IMG/VR virus record: IMGVR_UViG_3300030104_000936 | Coordinates: 1 to 50,631 of that record | DNA from: a virus | Length of the DNA: 50,631 nt | Direction: 5' to 3' (one strand) | Shown here: one piece after another, positions 8,275 through 15,311 of the stretch | Layout: every line of letters begins with the position of its first letter | Position numbering within the stretch: the first letter of the stretch is position 1 | The notes under the pieces: model-generated | Seen by the model: only the letters and a program-made list of their open reading frames with translations | What the model was told of the DNA's origin: nothing | Database searches by the model: none | Program-made: the position numbers and the translations under genes

Positions 8275-8296
8275 GGGGGCAAATTTAATTACCCCC
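8275..8296 (-). terminator. Hairpin after major capsid gene
   Basis: On the minus strand GGGGG (8296-8292), a 12-nt AT-rich loop and CCCCC (8279-8275) form a stem that A-T pairing can extend by one. TTTCC follows. The hairpin lies 12 bases past the major capsid stop codon and probably terminates or stabilises the capsid transcript. The right arm is also a copy of the over-represented GGGGGCA heptamer. Confidence 0.5.
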
Positions 8297-8307
8297 TCCC
8301 TCAGCCG

Positions 8308-9237
8308 TTAGGCTGGATTTGAACCGTATAGACCTCTCCAGTCAGAGAATCCAAATGAATATCTCTCTCTAGATTTGTATCTAACGTTACCAGTCTCAAA
8401 GTCACCTTCCATTGAAGTTGCGATTGGAGCTCTAGTGAAGTGCTTCATACCGTTTGGTACATCAGTTCTTAACCACCAGAATTTACTGTTAGTAAATCTA
8501 TGGTTAACATGATATCCACCTGGAACCATACCCGTAGATACGATTGCGTTGACATCATTGTCTGCTGTTCCAACTCTGTATGGAGACGCCATTAGTCTCT
8601 CAGCCACAAATACCAATTGTCTTGGAATGTGAAGAGTTCTAGCTTGTGCAGCAATTGGAATAGACTTGTCGTCTACAAACCCAGCAACATCAATTAAACC
8701 TTGCTCTAGAGAAGTCTCTGAAAGCTCAGCTTGAACTGTAGGAGTGTTAGCTCCTTTTCTGTTACCAGCAGTTTGTGATCCGTCTTGAAGTGGGTGTAAA
8801 GCGTTAATTAATGAAACACCGTCACCACCTGCAAATGCACCACCCGTAAACGAGTTATTGTACACAGCCGCACCTTTAGTTTGTTTAGCAGCAGCCATTG
8901 ATCTAGCTAATGCTTTTGTTAGTCTGGTAGACAGCTTGTCGTATAAGTTGTCTTCCATAGCTTCTTCAGTGATTGAGAAAGCCATTGCTACAGTTTCGTT
9001 TGTGTAGCGTGCTACCCAACCTTCACCTGTATTAGCGTAATTTACGCCTTGACCTTCAAATTTTACTGATGCTTCGCCGAACCCTGGGAAGAGTACTTCT
9101 TCCTCAAAAGCTCTATTTGATTTTTCGTTCTCAAACAAAATCGCTGCTTCGTCTTCGTAACGTTTATATTCCGTTCCAAAGATTGCATGCAAGCCCGGTA
9201 CTAATTGTTTAAGTAACTGACCTCTAGTTATAGCCAT
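8308..9237 (-). CDS. Major capsid protein
   Basis: 309 aa. Size, position after the scaffold, and content fit a HK97-fold major head protein. There is a helical N-terminus (AITRGQLLKQLVPGLHAIFG), then YKRYEDEAAILFENEKSNRAFEE, and a P-loop-like beta region. INALHPLQDGSQ and LEQGLIDVAGFVDDKSIPIA resemble the Mu gpT-type head subunit (PF10124), and the end is SFGFSDWRGLYGSNPA. It forms the icosahedral shell. A hairpin follows the stop codon. Start supported by AAAGGTAG about nine bases upstream. Confidence 0.85.
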   Translation of the reverse strand: MAITRGQLLKQLVPGLHAIFGTEYKRYEDEAAILFENEKSNRAFEEEVLFPGFGEASVKFEGQGVNYANTGEGWVARYTNETVAMAFSITEEAMEDNLYDKLSTRLTKALARSMAAAKQTKGAAVYNNSFTGGAFAGGDGVSLINALHPLQDGSQTAGNRKGANTPTVQAELSETSLEQGLIDVAGFVDDKSIPIAAQARTLHIPRQLVFVAERLMASPYRVGTADNDVNAIVSTGMVPGGYHVNHRFTNSKFWWLRTDVPNGMKHFTRAPIATSMEGDFETGNVRYKSRERYSFGFSDWRGLYGSNPA

Positions 9238-9254
9238 TGTATACTACCTTTCAA

Positions 9255-9866
9255 TTAAGCAGTCGGGAAGTTGCCATCATAGCGACCCCACGAATGAGTG
9301 TTAATTTTAACAAGTACGTTCATTGGAGTTCCAACTGCAGTGTACTCTAAGTTATCCTCAGCAGATCCTAAAATCTGGAAAGGGTAAGCTTGTTGTGTTG
9401 CATTTTGCGTGTTACTTGCTGTTGATGAATCAAGAGATGATCCACCTTTAAATGTTACTGTTGAACCAGTACCTGTTAAGTTCTGTGCTACAGCTCCAAC
9501 GTCTGCTAGAGTCAATGCTGCCCCAGCTTGATCTGCTTCCATTTTGAAGATCGTTGATGGATCATCATAAACATAAGCTTTGAAATTGGATTTTGCTACA
9601 GTGCTTGCAGGAATTGATCTAACAAATCGTACGTCACCTGTACTGTTGTCCTGATATTCAGCACCCCAAAAGACTCCAACGACAGCGCCTAAATCGCCAC
9701 TCCCGATGTCAGTTACTAATAGACCACTTGATAAAGAACAAGTATCACCTTCGAAATATGCTGAAGGTGCAGTAGCAGCAACTTGGTACCCGTTTCCGTC
9801 AACCCAGTTATTGAGACGAATTGTCCCACCATTGGATTGTCTTACGGGTGATAAACCATAAGCCAT
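9255..9866 (-). CDS. Capsid-adjacent structural protein (decoration candidate)
   Basis: 203 aa, starting MAYGLSPVRQSNGGTIRLNN. It is rich in Gly, Ala, Ser and Thr, with repeated beta strands (GAVVGVFWGAEY, GDVRFVRSIPA, FKAYVYDD) and an end that includes TPMNVLVKINTHSWGRYDG. It lies directly upstream of the major capsid gene, where short-tailed marine phages often encode a head decoration or abundant virion protein. No enzymatic motif is seen. A good AAGGAG site precedes the start. Confidence 0.6.
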   Translation of the reverse strand: MAYGLSPVRQSNGGTIRLNNWVDGNGYQVAATAPSAYFEGDTCSLSSGLLVTDIGSGDLGAVVGVFWGAEYQDNSTGDVRFVRSIPASTVAKSNFKAYVYDDPSTIFKMEADQAGAALTLADVGAVAQNLTGTGSTVTFKGGSSLDSSTASNTQNATQQAYPFQILGSAEDNLEYTAVGTPMNVLVKINTHSWGRYDGNFPTA

Positions 9867-9918
9867 AAATTCTCCTTATTGCTTATACACTAAATCCCAA
9901 TCAGTAACTAACGCGGTG

Positions 9919-10389
9919 TTAGTCTTGGAACTTAGCTTTGTTCGCCGCTCCTCCTGATACGGAGGTTGAGGATGTATCCTCTACTGGCATACTTGAGTGC
10001 GCTTGCGATTTTAAATCTTGCCCATATGCTTGGGCCGCCTTCGCTGTTTGATTTTCGTAGTACTGTCTTTTTTCTTTCATATAATTAGCATCTTGTTTCA
10101 TCAAGATTAAATCACCTGAACGGACAGCACCTGCGTGCTTACCAGTTGTCATTACGTCAGCTATATAATTCTCACCTAATTCCTCAGGTGTTACTATTTC
10201 ATAACCTTCGCGCAGACGTTCATGAACATTCGCATCATCTGGGTTATTTAGTAGTTCGTGACGAACCCATAAATATTCTACCCCGTCTGGTGCTTGAGGT
10301 GCTTCTAATTTAGAAGGTGCCTCGAATGATCTTTTTGTTCGAGTTGCCGAAGCTCTAGTCGTACGGCTTGTTTTAGTTGCTTGTGTCAT
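9919..10389 (-). CDS. Small virion-operon protein, unknown function
   Basis: 156 aa from ATG 10389, chosen because GGGGAG lies at normal spacing and the start directly follows the stop of the scaffold gene. An in-frame upstream start at 10431 would overlap the scaffold and has no ribosome site. The N-terminus is basic (TRTKRSFEAPSK), the middle has VEYLWVRHELLNNPDDANVHERLREGYEIVTPEELG, and the end is polar. Such proteins lie between scaffold and capsid genes in marine podoviruses. A head-assembly role is inferred. Confidence 0.6.
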   Translation of the reverse strand: MTQATKTSRTTRASATRTKRSFEAPSKLEAPQAPDGVEYLWVRHELLNNPDDANVHERLREGYEIVTPEELGENYIADVMTTGKHAGAVRSGDLILMKQDANYMKEKRQYYENQTAKAAQAYGQDLKSQAHSSMPVEDTSSTSVSGGAANKAKFQD

Positions 10390-10390
10390 A

Positions 10391-11392
10391 TTAGCTCCCC
10401 GCCTTATTTTGGCGCATTTTTTCTCGCGCATAATCTTGATAAGAAACTCCTAGTCTATTTGCCATTTCCACTTCTGGTCCTGTCAAAGTTACTTTTCGTT
10501 TTCCCGTTGCGGAGCGCGTTCCGCCTACAACTGTTGGAACTTTCCTAACAGTCTGTTTTCTAAGAGTTGGAAACTCTGATGTTAATCTAGCGTCTAGCTC
10601 GCTATAGTATTCATCTGCTACTTCTTGTGGGTTAATACCTTCTTCAAGAAGTTCTCTGTGAATAACTAATGCTGCTTGGGTCTTGATCCTGTCTCCAGTC
10701 TCGTTGCCCCCAAACCACTTATTCCTTTTCTGCCAAGCTAATGCTTTTCGATCTGGAAGTTGAGCAGTTGGTTTTGCTTTAGTTTCCTTCTTCGCAGTAC
10801 TGTCGGGTTTATTTGTTCCTAAACCTTTTTCTGCTCTAGCCTTATATTGTTTGGCCACTAGCTTCTCTGCTTTCACAGATGCTAAGACATCAGTTGCCTT
10901 AATCTCAGCGTCAACGTCGCTAGCTTCTTTTGCAGTTTTTAGTACACTTAAAGCTTGAGCTTCTTGTGAATCCAATCTTTCCATATACTGGTTGATTGCA
11001 TCCAGCTCAGAGTCAGCTTGCTTACTTCTAAGTTCGCTCTTCTCATTTAGCCATTCATTCTTTTCAGACTCATAGCTTTTGAGCTTTTCTTCAAGTTCCT
11101 TCTTCTGCGCAACAAGTCGCTTAATACGTTTTTCAGCGCGCTTGCCTACTACTTTTTTATCCTTTGGTTCTTCAGTCTCATCTTCTACAGATTCGGATTC
11201 AGTTTCTTCCTCTTCTTCTTCTGTATCTTCTTCGACTACTTCTTCCTCAGGAACCTCAGTATCACTAGGTTCTTCAGTATTTTCTACAGTCTCAATCCCT
11301 TGAGCTTCTGTAGTTTCTTCGTCTGGTAACTCAACAACTATATCCTCTTCAGGTTCGTTGTCAATTACACTCTTATTTTCGTCATCTATCAT
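10391..11392 (-). CDS. Capsid scaffolding protein
   Basis: 333 aa. Residues about 1-80 are extremely acidic (long Glu/Asp runs). A basic stretch and a long coiled coil follow (about 85-185, RIKRLVAQKKELEEKLK). The C-terminus is basic and compact and ends VEMANRLGVSYQDYAREKMRQ. Acidic N-terminus, coiled coil and basic capsid-binding end are the standard layout of phage scaffolding proteins. The gene precedes the capsid gene as expected. GGAG a few bases upstream supports the start, and a promoter-like sequence lies in the 76-bp gap before it. Confidence 0.8.
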   Translation of the reverse strand: MIDDENKSVIDNEPEEDIVVELPDEETTEAQGIETVENTEEPSDTEVPEEEVVEEDTEEEEEETESESVEDETEEPKDKKVVGKRAEKRIKRLVAQKKELEEKLKSYESEKNEWLNEKSELRSKQADSELDAINQYMERLDSQEAQALSVLKTAKEASDVDAEIKATDVLASVKAEKLVAKQYKARAEKGLGTNKPDSTAKKETKAKPTAQLPDRKALAWQKRNKWFGGNETGDRIKTQAALVIHRELLEEGINPQEVADEYYSELDARLTSEFPTLRKQTVRKVPTVVGGTRSATGKRKVTLTGPEVEMANRLGVSYQDYAREKMRQNKAGS

Positions 11393-11437
11393 TTAGATCT
11401 CCTCGGTTGTGAACCGCGTTTATCACTATCAGTGTAT

Positions 11438-11466
11438 ATTGTATACTAATTTGTTTGGTAATGCAA
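11438..11466 (-). promoter_or_regulatory. Sigma70-like promoter for scaffold/capsid genes
   Basis: On the minus strand TTGCAT (11466-11461), a 17-bp spacer, then TACAAT (11443-11438). It lies in the non-coding gap between the GroES and scaffold genes, 46 bases before the scaffold ATG. A short palindrome (CACT-GAT-AGTG) sits at the predicted transcript start. It is a plausible promoter for scaffold and capsid. Confidence 0.55.
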
Positions 11467-11468
11467 GG

Positions 11469-11804
11469 CTATTTCGCACTAATCTTTGAAGGATCAGGTA
11501 CAATAGCTATAATTTCATCATCATTTATAACTGAATACGTTTCTTTTTCGTATACAAACTTAAGTCCTACATACTTTCCTGTCAATACCCAGTCCCCAAT
11601 CTTAGCCCATTCAGTGTTAGCTTTGTTGTGATCTTTGTATGCATCAGGCCCCATGTCAATAATCTGTGATATAACACATGAGAATTTAGCATGCTCTACT
11701 AGTTCGTCAGTTAATATAATGCCCCCTGCAGTTTTGTTTTCTATTTCTCTTGGCTTTAATAATAGCCTATAACCTGCAGGTTTTGGTAGATTTTTCTTAC
11801 TCAT
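11469..11804 (-). CDS. groES: Co-chaperonin GroES
   Basis: 111 aa, close to the usual 95-110. The opening PKPAGYRLLLKPREIENKTAGGIILTD matches the GroES pattern (P..dRvlVkp...e.kTaGGI.Lp) with a mobile loop around residues 21-29. The later region GDWVLTGKYVGLKFVYEKETYSVINDDEIIAIV matches the conserved C-terminal beta barrel. It probably caps host GroEL to fold capsid proteins, as phage-encoded GroES (T4 gp31) does. It lies just upstream of scaffold and capsid. AAAGGA precedes the start, which overlaps the previous gene by 8 bases. Confidence 0.9.
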   Translation of the reverse strand: MSKKNLPKPAGYRLLLKPREIENKTAGGIILTDELVEHAKFSCVISQIIDMGPDAYKDHNKANTEWAKIGDWVLTGKYVGLKFVYEKETYSVINDDEIIAIVPDPSKISAK

Positions 11805-11997
11805 GTGAATCCTTTATTAGTTTAACAAGTTCTGATTGTAATCTATCTTTAAGATCACCTAGAGTATGTTGAATACCTAGCATGTACTTATAGTCTTCCA
11901 TAGTGGAAGCACCTTGTAGGATTTGAGCAGTATTAGCTTGTATAGACTCATCTATTATTTTAGATAATCTATCTTTGTAGTCATTGGCTGTAGCCAT
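11797..11997 (-). CDS. Small helical protein between hsp20 and groES
   Basis: 66 aa from ATG 11997, chosen because ACAGGAGATAAT precedes it; an upstream in-frame ATG at 12024 has no such site. It is helical and charged (DYKDRLSKIIDESIQANTAQILQG, LGDLKDRLQSELVKLIKD), which suggests a small coiled-coil protein. It overlaps groES by 8 bases. Similar short genes lie in this position in marine phages. Function unknown; a head-assembly role is only a contextual guess. Confidence 0.55.
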   Translation of the reverse strand: MATANDYKDRLSKIIDESIQANTAQILQGASTMEDYKYMLGIQHTLGDLKDRLQSELVKLIKDSHE

Positions 11998-12042
11998 ATT
12001 ATCTCCTGTAATAATGAGGGGCACGTTTAATGCCCCACTCGT

Positions 12043-12477
12043 TTAATTTATTTTAATTGTTTTTGGTTTCTTTTCTTCTGGTACAATTTTCTCTAATTCT
12101 ACCGTTAACAAACCATTTTCTAGTTTAGCTTTATTAACTATTACATCATCTGCTAATGCAAATGAACGAGTAAAAGCCCTAGATGAAATACCTCTGTATA
12201 ATAAAGGATCTACGTTTTCAACTTTTTGATTTTTAGGATCTTGTTGTTTAACTGATTTTATTATTAAAGTATTATTAGAATATTTAATATCTATATCTTC
12301 TTTAGAAAAACCTGCTAAGGCCATTTCTATACTAGATTTTAGTTCATCAATTTTTCTAATATTATATGGTGGGTAATTAGGAACATTCAATTCTAAAGTT
12401 TGCAGTCTATCCAATAAAGAATCAAACCCAACTGTGAATGGTTTATACGGTTCCCAATCTACGAGTGATTTAATCAT
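12043..12477 (-). CDS. Small heat shock protein (Hsp20 / IbpA type)
   Basis: 144 aa from ATG 12477, which has a near-perfect AAGGAGG six bases upstream; a longer in-frame start at 12528 lacks one. The alpha-crystallin domain covers about residues 35-135: YPPYNIRK, the strand region IEMALAGFSKEDIDIKYSNNTLIIK, and the hallmark KLENGLLTVELEK. It ends with a TIKIN-like I-x-I motif for oligomer contacts. It holds unfolded proteins in solution. Together with groES it makes a phage chaperone pair next to capsid genes. It appears to have its own promoter and a leader hairpin. Confidence 0.9.
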   Translation of the reverse strand: MIKSLVDWEPYKPFTVGFDSLLDRLQTLELNVPNYPPYNIRKIDELKSSIEMALAGFSKEDIDIKYSNNTLIIKSVKQQDPKNQKVENVDPLLYRGISSRAFTRSFALADDVIVNKAKLENGLLTVELEKIVPEEKKPKTIKIN

Positions 12478-12507
12478 AGTAACCTCCTTGTTAAGCGAAA
12501 TTAAATC

Positions 12508-12528
12508 GTGACTCCTTTCGGCAGTCAC
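12508..12528 (-). promoter_or_regulatory. 5' leader hairpin of hsp20 transcript
   Basis: GTGACT (12508-12513) pairs with AGTCAC (12523-12528), with two further G-C pairs inside. The hairpin sits at the predicted 5' end of the hsp20 transcript, about 30 bases before its ATG. It could protect the mRNA end, act as a temperature-sensitive element, or terminate transcription from upstream. The sequence alone does not choose between these. Confidence 0.45.
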
Positions 12529-12532
12529 TATT

Positions 12533-12561
12533 AGTATATAGGATTACTCTTCGGTTGTCAA
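12533..12561 (-). promoter_or_regulatory. Sigma70-like promoter for hsp20
   Basis: On the minus strand TTGACA (12561-12556), a 17-bp spacer, then TATACT (12538-12533). The -35 is perfect, the -10 has one mismatch, and spacing is ideal. The -35 overlaps the last codons of the upstream 217-aa gene. The predicted start lies about 50 bases before the hsp20 ATG. Confidence 0.7.
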
Positions 12562-13197
12562 CTTATTTTCTTTTAAATCGTAAAAATAATTTGTGTCATC
12601 ACCAGCAGTCCATTTACTTTCTGTTTCTACATTGTATTCAATAGTAGATACTTTAAAATCTGGAACTAATGTTTGAGCTGGAGTTAACGACTTATCATAG
12701 AATATAACTCTGTTGTTAGGTTGAGCTGCAAAATGCCCATTGTCTAATAGTAATATATTAAATGATTTATGTTCTTCTGGTACTTCTGAATAACCAGTAT
12801 TTAAAATATTTTTATCTGCATGACAACTGTCAATAGTAAATAAATATTCTCCTGTATAAAACTTTTTAGATGGTGCAAGATATTTAGCTTTACATCCTGC
12901 TAGTGAAGCTTTCTCTATTACTGTAATGTGATAGCTAAATGCATCCCACAGTTCTAGTTCTTCTAACTCAATATCCAACTCAGTAGGACTATCAACAAAA
13001 GCACTGATAGGGAGCTTATCATATAGAGCACCATATTCAGGCAGATACGTTTCAAAGTAGAGCGCTCTACCTTGGATAGATTTACAACTAACCCAAACAC
13101 CTTCTACAAATTCTCCATGTCCTTTTTGATGATCATATAAATATTGTTTCTTAACATACACTTTAGTAGGCGGTATGTTCGCTACTAAAAATGACAT
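12544..13197 (-). CDS. Unknown phage protein
   Basis: 217 aa. It has a mixed alpha/beta composition with several Cys (VSCKSIQG, LAGCKAKYLAPSK, IDSCHADKN) and acidic loops (TELDIELEELELWDAF). No recognised motif and no signal or membrane segment. It is encoded between a secreted-type 81-aa protein and hsp20, and its 3' end carries the hsp20 -35 element. It overlaps the upstream stop by one base. Confidence 0.6.
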   Translation of the reverse strand: MSFLVANIPPTKVYVKKQYLYDHQKGHGEFVEGVWVSCKSIQGRALYFETYLPEYGALYDKLPISAFVDSPTELDIELEELELWDAFSYHITVIEKASLAGCKAKYLAPSKKFYTGEYLFTIDSCHADKNILNTGYSEVPEEHKSFNILLLDNGHFAAQPNNRVIFYDKSLTPAQTLVPDFKVSTIEYNVETESKWTAGDDTNYFYDLKENKLTTEE

Positions 13198-13442
13198 TAA
13201 TTACCGTACTTATCTTCTATGATTTTATATATTTTAAGATTACCTTCTGCATCTGGTCTTAGTTCTGCTGTGACTTGACCACATTCATAACGAATAACAT
13301 TTGATCTTCCTTGTGACAGGTTACGCTCGGCCTCACGTTTTGCTTTCAAGCATTTTGATAAACCATCTGTCATCATGTGACCGTCCAACGACCCGTTTAC
13401 AAACATGCACAAAGAAAAAACTATGCTAATGACTGGTTCCAT
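13197..13442 (-). CDS. Small secreted or membrane-anchored protein
   Basis: 81 aa. A hydrophobic N-terminus (PVISIVFSLCMFVNGSL, residues about 3-19) looks like a signal peptide or anchor. A polar domain with Cys31 and Cys54 (SKCLKAKREAER, IRYECGQVTAEL) follows, which could form a disulphide outside the cytoplasm. A protein with a similar layout is encoded at 41234-41512 on the other arm. Function unknown. Confidence 0.55.
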   Translation of the reverse strand: MEPVISIVFSLCMFVNGSLDGHMMTDGLSKCLKAKREAERNLSQGRSNVIRYECGQVTAELRPDAEGNLKIYKIIEDKYGN

Positions 13443-13821
13443 TATTCCTCACTTTATCTTTTAATTGTTCTACATCACTTTGTAGTTTAGATACTTGGTC
13501 TTTTAAAAAATTAATATTAACTGTGTTACTCATCATTGATTCCATTTCAGCCTGCATACTTTCTAATTGCTCTGCCATAAATTCTATTAGCATGTACTGT
13601 TCTGAATCTGCAGGTAATGTACCCATTTCACCACGTGGCCATTTAATTCTAAACTCTGTATTTTTTTCTAAATCTTTCTCTGCTAAAACTAATGAAGTTT
13701 CTATGGTTGTAACTCTTGCTATTACTCCAAAGTATGCCCACACACCAATTGCTACAGCAACTACTATACTAAGCAAATTTCTTATTGGCATATCTATTGA
13801 TGTATTGTCGCTTACCTTCAT
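13426..13821 (-). CDS. Membrane-anchored coiled-coil protein
   Basis: 131 aa from ATG 13821, chosen because it forms an ATGA overlap with the upstream stop; an in-frame ATG at 13836 has no ribosome site. One membrane segment (about 15-33, LLSIVVAVAIGVWAYFGV) is followed by an acidic region and a C-terminal coiled coil (about 80-125, INFLKDQVSKLQSDVEQLKDKV). Such inner-membrane coiled coils often belong to lysis (spanin-like) or ejection functions. Here it lies in the small-protein cluster upstream of the chaperones, and the role is unknown. Confidence 0.55.
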   Translation of the reverse strand: MKVSDNTSIDMPIRNLLSIVVAVAIGVWAYFGVIARVTTIETSLVLAEKDLEKNTEFRIKWPRGEMGTLPADSEQYMLIEFMAEQLESMQAEMESMMSNTVNINFLKDQVSKLQSDVEQLKDKVRNNGTSH

Positions 13822-14126
13822 GATCCTTTTTTCCATTTCTTAGATGGTGACTTAGTTTTACTAGGACTCCACTTTACCTTATCAGCCCAATACGCCGCAG
13901 ACATTTTACCTTTGGATATATTCTTTGCGTGTCTAGATTTAAAAGCTTTACGTTGTCCTACTGTTTGATTAGTCTTTACTCCTGATTGACCAAACCTAAT
14001 TGTTTTAATTTTGTCACCTTCTTTAGCTACGACAATGTGAGATTTACCACTACCATCACTTAGACGTTTAGGTTTATTAAAGCCTGATACACCAGCTCTT
14101 TTTAATCTTGGATCTGGTTTCTTCAT
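13818..14126 (-). CDS. Small basic phage protein (DUF6321-like)
   Basis: 102 aa, strongly basic. It opens KKPDPRLKRAGVSGFNKPKR, then SHIVVAKEGDKIKTIRFGQSG, and later SRHAKNISKGKMSAAYWADK. These features are well conserved in small marine phage proteins that I recall under a DUF6321-type name. It may bind nucleic acid in the virion or during packaging; that is an inference from charge. It is coupled to both neighbours by 4-base ATGA overlaps. Confidence 0.6.
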   Translation of the reverse strand: MKKPDPRLKRAGVSGFNKPKRLSDGSGKSHIVVAKEGDKIKTIRFGQSGVKTNQTVGQRKAFKSRHAKNISKGKMSAAYWADKVKWSPSKTKSPSKKWKKGS

Positions 14127-14248
14127 CTTTTTGTTTTACCTTTTCTAAATATAGTTTGTAAAGTTTTAGCTTGAGCTGCATGTGATTTAGATGCTTTCTT
14201 TAAACCTTTAATAACTTTTTTTACTTTACTTTTTATTTGCTTTTTCAT
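14123..14248 (-). CDS. 41-aa basic protein
   Basis: A 41-aa gene, MKKQIKSKVKKVIKGLKKAS at the start and RKGKTKR at the end, with about one third Lys/Arg. It overlaps both neighbours by exactly four bases (ATGA at 14248-14245 and at 14126-14123), so it fills what would otherwise be a gap in a coupled chain. This overlap pattern is the best evidence that it is real. Function unknown; probably nucleic-acid binding by charge. Confidence 0.6.
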   Translation of the reverse strand: MKKQIKSKVKKVIKGLKKASKSHAAQAKTLQTIFRKGKTKR

Positions 14249-14517
14249 TTTATCCCAGCTCTTTTCTTTTTTGATGGAGTTTGTTTTTTCTTTGTTCTAT
14301 TTGCAGGATACCCTGGTGAATTTACGTTACCTCTTTGACTAATTACATTTTTTTTAGCTTTATTGTCTCTTACAAGTTTTCTTATTAGTTTTGCAAATAC
14401 GGGGGTATATATATGATCTCCTCTAGCTTTTTGCTCGGCTATCTGTTTTTTATCAAGTTCTTTTAATCTTAATTTTTCTGCTTTAATTAATTTTTTTTCG
14501 TTTTTACTTTTATTCAT
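14245..14517 (-). CDS. Small basic protein
   Basis: 90 aa, very Lys/Arg-rich. A helical start (KNEKKLIKAEKLRLKELDKKQ) is followed by YTPVFAKLIRKLVRDNKAKKN and a basic tail with KKKQTPSKKKRAGIK. It is coupled to both neighbours by ATGA overlaps. No catalytic motif. It belongs to the run of tiny basic proteins between portal and chaperone genes. Confidence 0.55.
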   Translation of the reverse strand: MNKSKNEKKLIKAEKLRLKELDKKQIAEQKARGDHIYTPVFAKLIRKLVRDNKAKKNVISQRGNVNSPGYPANRTKKKQTPSKKKRAGIK

Positions 14518-14756
14518 GTTCTATACTTCTTTGTTTTCTTTGCTATTGACTTTGGTTGCTTGGAGAATTGCTTTCCTTTTTTCTTCGCGGCTTTCTTTGC
14601 TTTCGTAGTCGCGGAGTATTCTGCGGAGCTCAAGGCCTTGATCGCTTTGGCTGGCAGGTATCTTTCTCCAGTAACGCTTGACTTCTTCCCAGACTTCGTT
14701 CGCCACTTTTGTTTACCCCAGTTCTTTAAACTTGTTTGGGCTTTTGTTAAAGCCAT
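14514..14756 (-). CDS. Small basic phage protein (ALTKAQxSLKNW family)
   Basis: 80 aa. It begins ALTKAQTSLKNWGKQKWRT, continues TGERYLPAKAIKALSSAEYSA, and ends with a basic KGKQFSKQPKSIAKKTK. This family is widespread in marine phages and large DNA viruses, usually as a short uncharacterised gene (DUF5872-type by memory). Its conserved TGERYLP segment suggests a folded protein and not only a charged tail. ATGA overlap with the downstream gene. Function unknown. Confidence 0.65.
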   Translation of the reverse strand: MALTKAQTSLKNWGKQKWRTKSGKKSSVTGERYLPAKAIKALSSAEYSATTKAKKAAKKKGKQFSKQPKSIAKKTKKYRT

Positions 14757-14935
14757 TACTTATAACCACCACCAGCAGCTTTATATTTCTTTGCTACTAA
14801 TTGTGCTTTTCTTGCAGACCATTGACCTGCTTTTGTACCATGAGTAGCCGCTGACTTAACTTGTGATACAATTCGTTTACGCAATCCAGGTTTAGTATAT
14901 GGATTCGCTTTTTTAGCTTTTGCTTTTTTTGCCAT
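14756..14935 (-). CDS. Small basic protein (NPYTKPGLRKRI family)
   Basis: 59 aa from ATG 14935. It contains NPYTKPGLRKRIVSQVKSAA, then THGTKAGQWSARKAQLVAKK. The family pattern (small, basic, KPGLRKRI..K.K...KGG..GQWSARKAQ) is common in marine phages. A longer reading from 14992 is in frame but would overlap the 44-aa gene at 14913-15047 much more. The weak ribosome site suggests coupling to that upstream gene. Function unknown. Confidence 0.6.
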   Translation of the reverse strand: MAKKAKAKKANPYTKPGLRKRIVSQVKSAATHGTKAGQWSARKAQLVAKKYKAAGGGYK

Positions 14936-15047
14936 TTTTCTTTTTCTTCTTCTTCGGTTTGGCGCCATACTCTGCTTCCCATCGCTTAGCAATCTTAGGA
15001 TGGTTAGCGTGAAGATAGCGCCTTTGTTTTTCCGATTTAAAAGGCAT
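14913..15047 (-). CDS. 44-aa protein, MPFKSEKQRRYL family
   Basis: A 44-aa gene reading MPFKSEKQRRYLHANHPKIA at the start and ending in a Lys tract. MPFKSEKQRRYLxAxxPxIAxxW is a very common small phage protein signature. The ATG overlaps the stop of the upstream gene by one base (TAATG) and the end overlaps the next gene by 23 bases. Function unknown; conserved beside portal and head genes in many phages. Confidence 0.7.
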   Translation of the reverse strand: MPFKSEKQRRYLHANHPKIAKRWEAEYGAKPKKKKKKNGKKSKS

Positions 15048-15301
15048 TACTTATTGATCTTGCCTTTACCTTTGCCCCCGCCAAACTTGCCGTAAGATTC
15101 ATCACGACTAGCTTTTAGTTGTTTCTTAGTTCTTTTCTTTTTAACACGCATAGCAATAGATTCATCTTTTCTATCTTTATAGCCTTGTTCTTTCTTTTTC
15201 TTAGTAGTTGTTTTCTTTTTCATTTTACTTCCTGCAGGTTTTGCATAATCCATTGGTTTATTTCTTTGCAACGCAGGTTGTTTATATGCTAAATTTGGCA
15301 T
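15047..15301 (-). CDS. Small basic protein next to portal
   Basis: 84 aa. It opens PNLAYKQPALQRNKPMDYAKPAG, then long Lys runs, then KRTKKQLKASRDESYGKFGGG. It follows the portal stop by a few bases with a GGAG site. It belongs to the basic small-protein cluster, and a DNA-binding or virion-packaged role is an inference from charge. No known domain recognised. Confidence 0.55.
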   Translation of the reverse strand: MPNLAYKQPALQRNKPMDYAKPAGSKMKKKTTTKKKKEQGYKDRKDESIAMRVKKKRTKKQLKASRDESYGKFGGGKGKGKINK

Positions 15302-15311
15302 AATACACTCC

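Noticed and set aside
11337-11364. TTGACA-16-TATAGT on the minus strand inside the scaffold gene
   Set aside because: It lies in the acidic N-terminal coding region with no gene start nearby to use it. Likely a by-product of Glu/Asp/Val codons.
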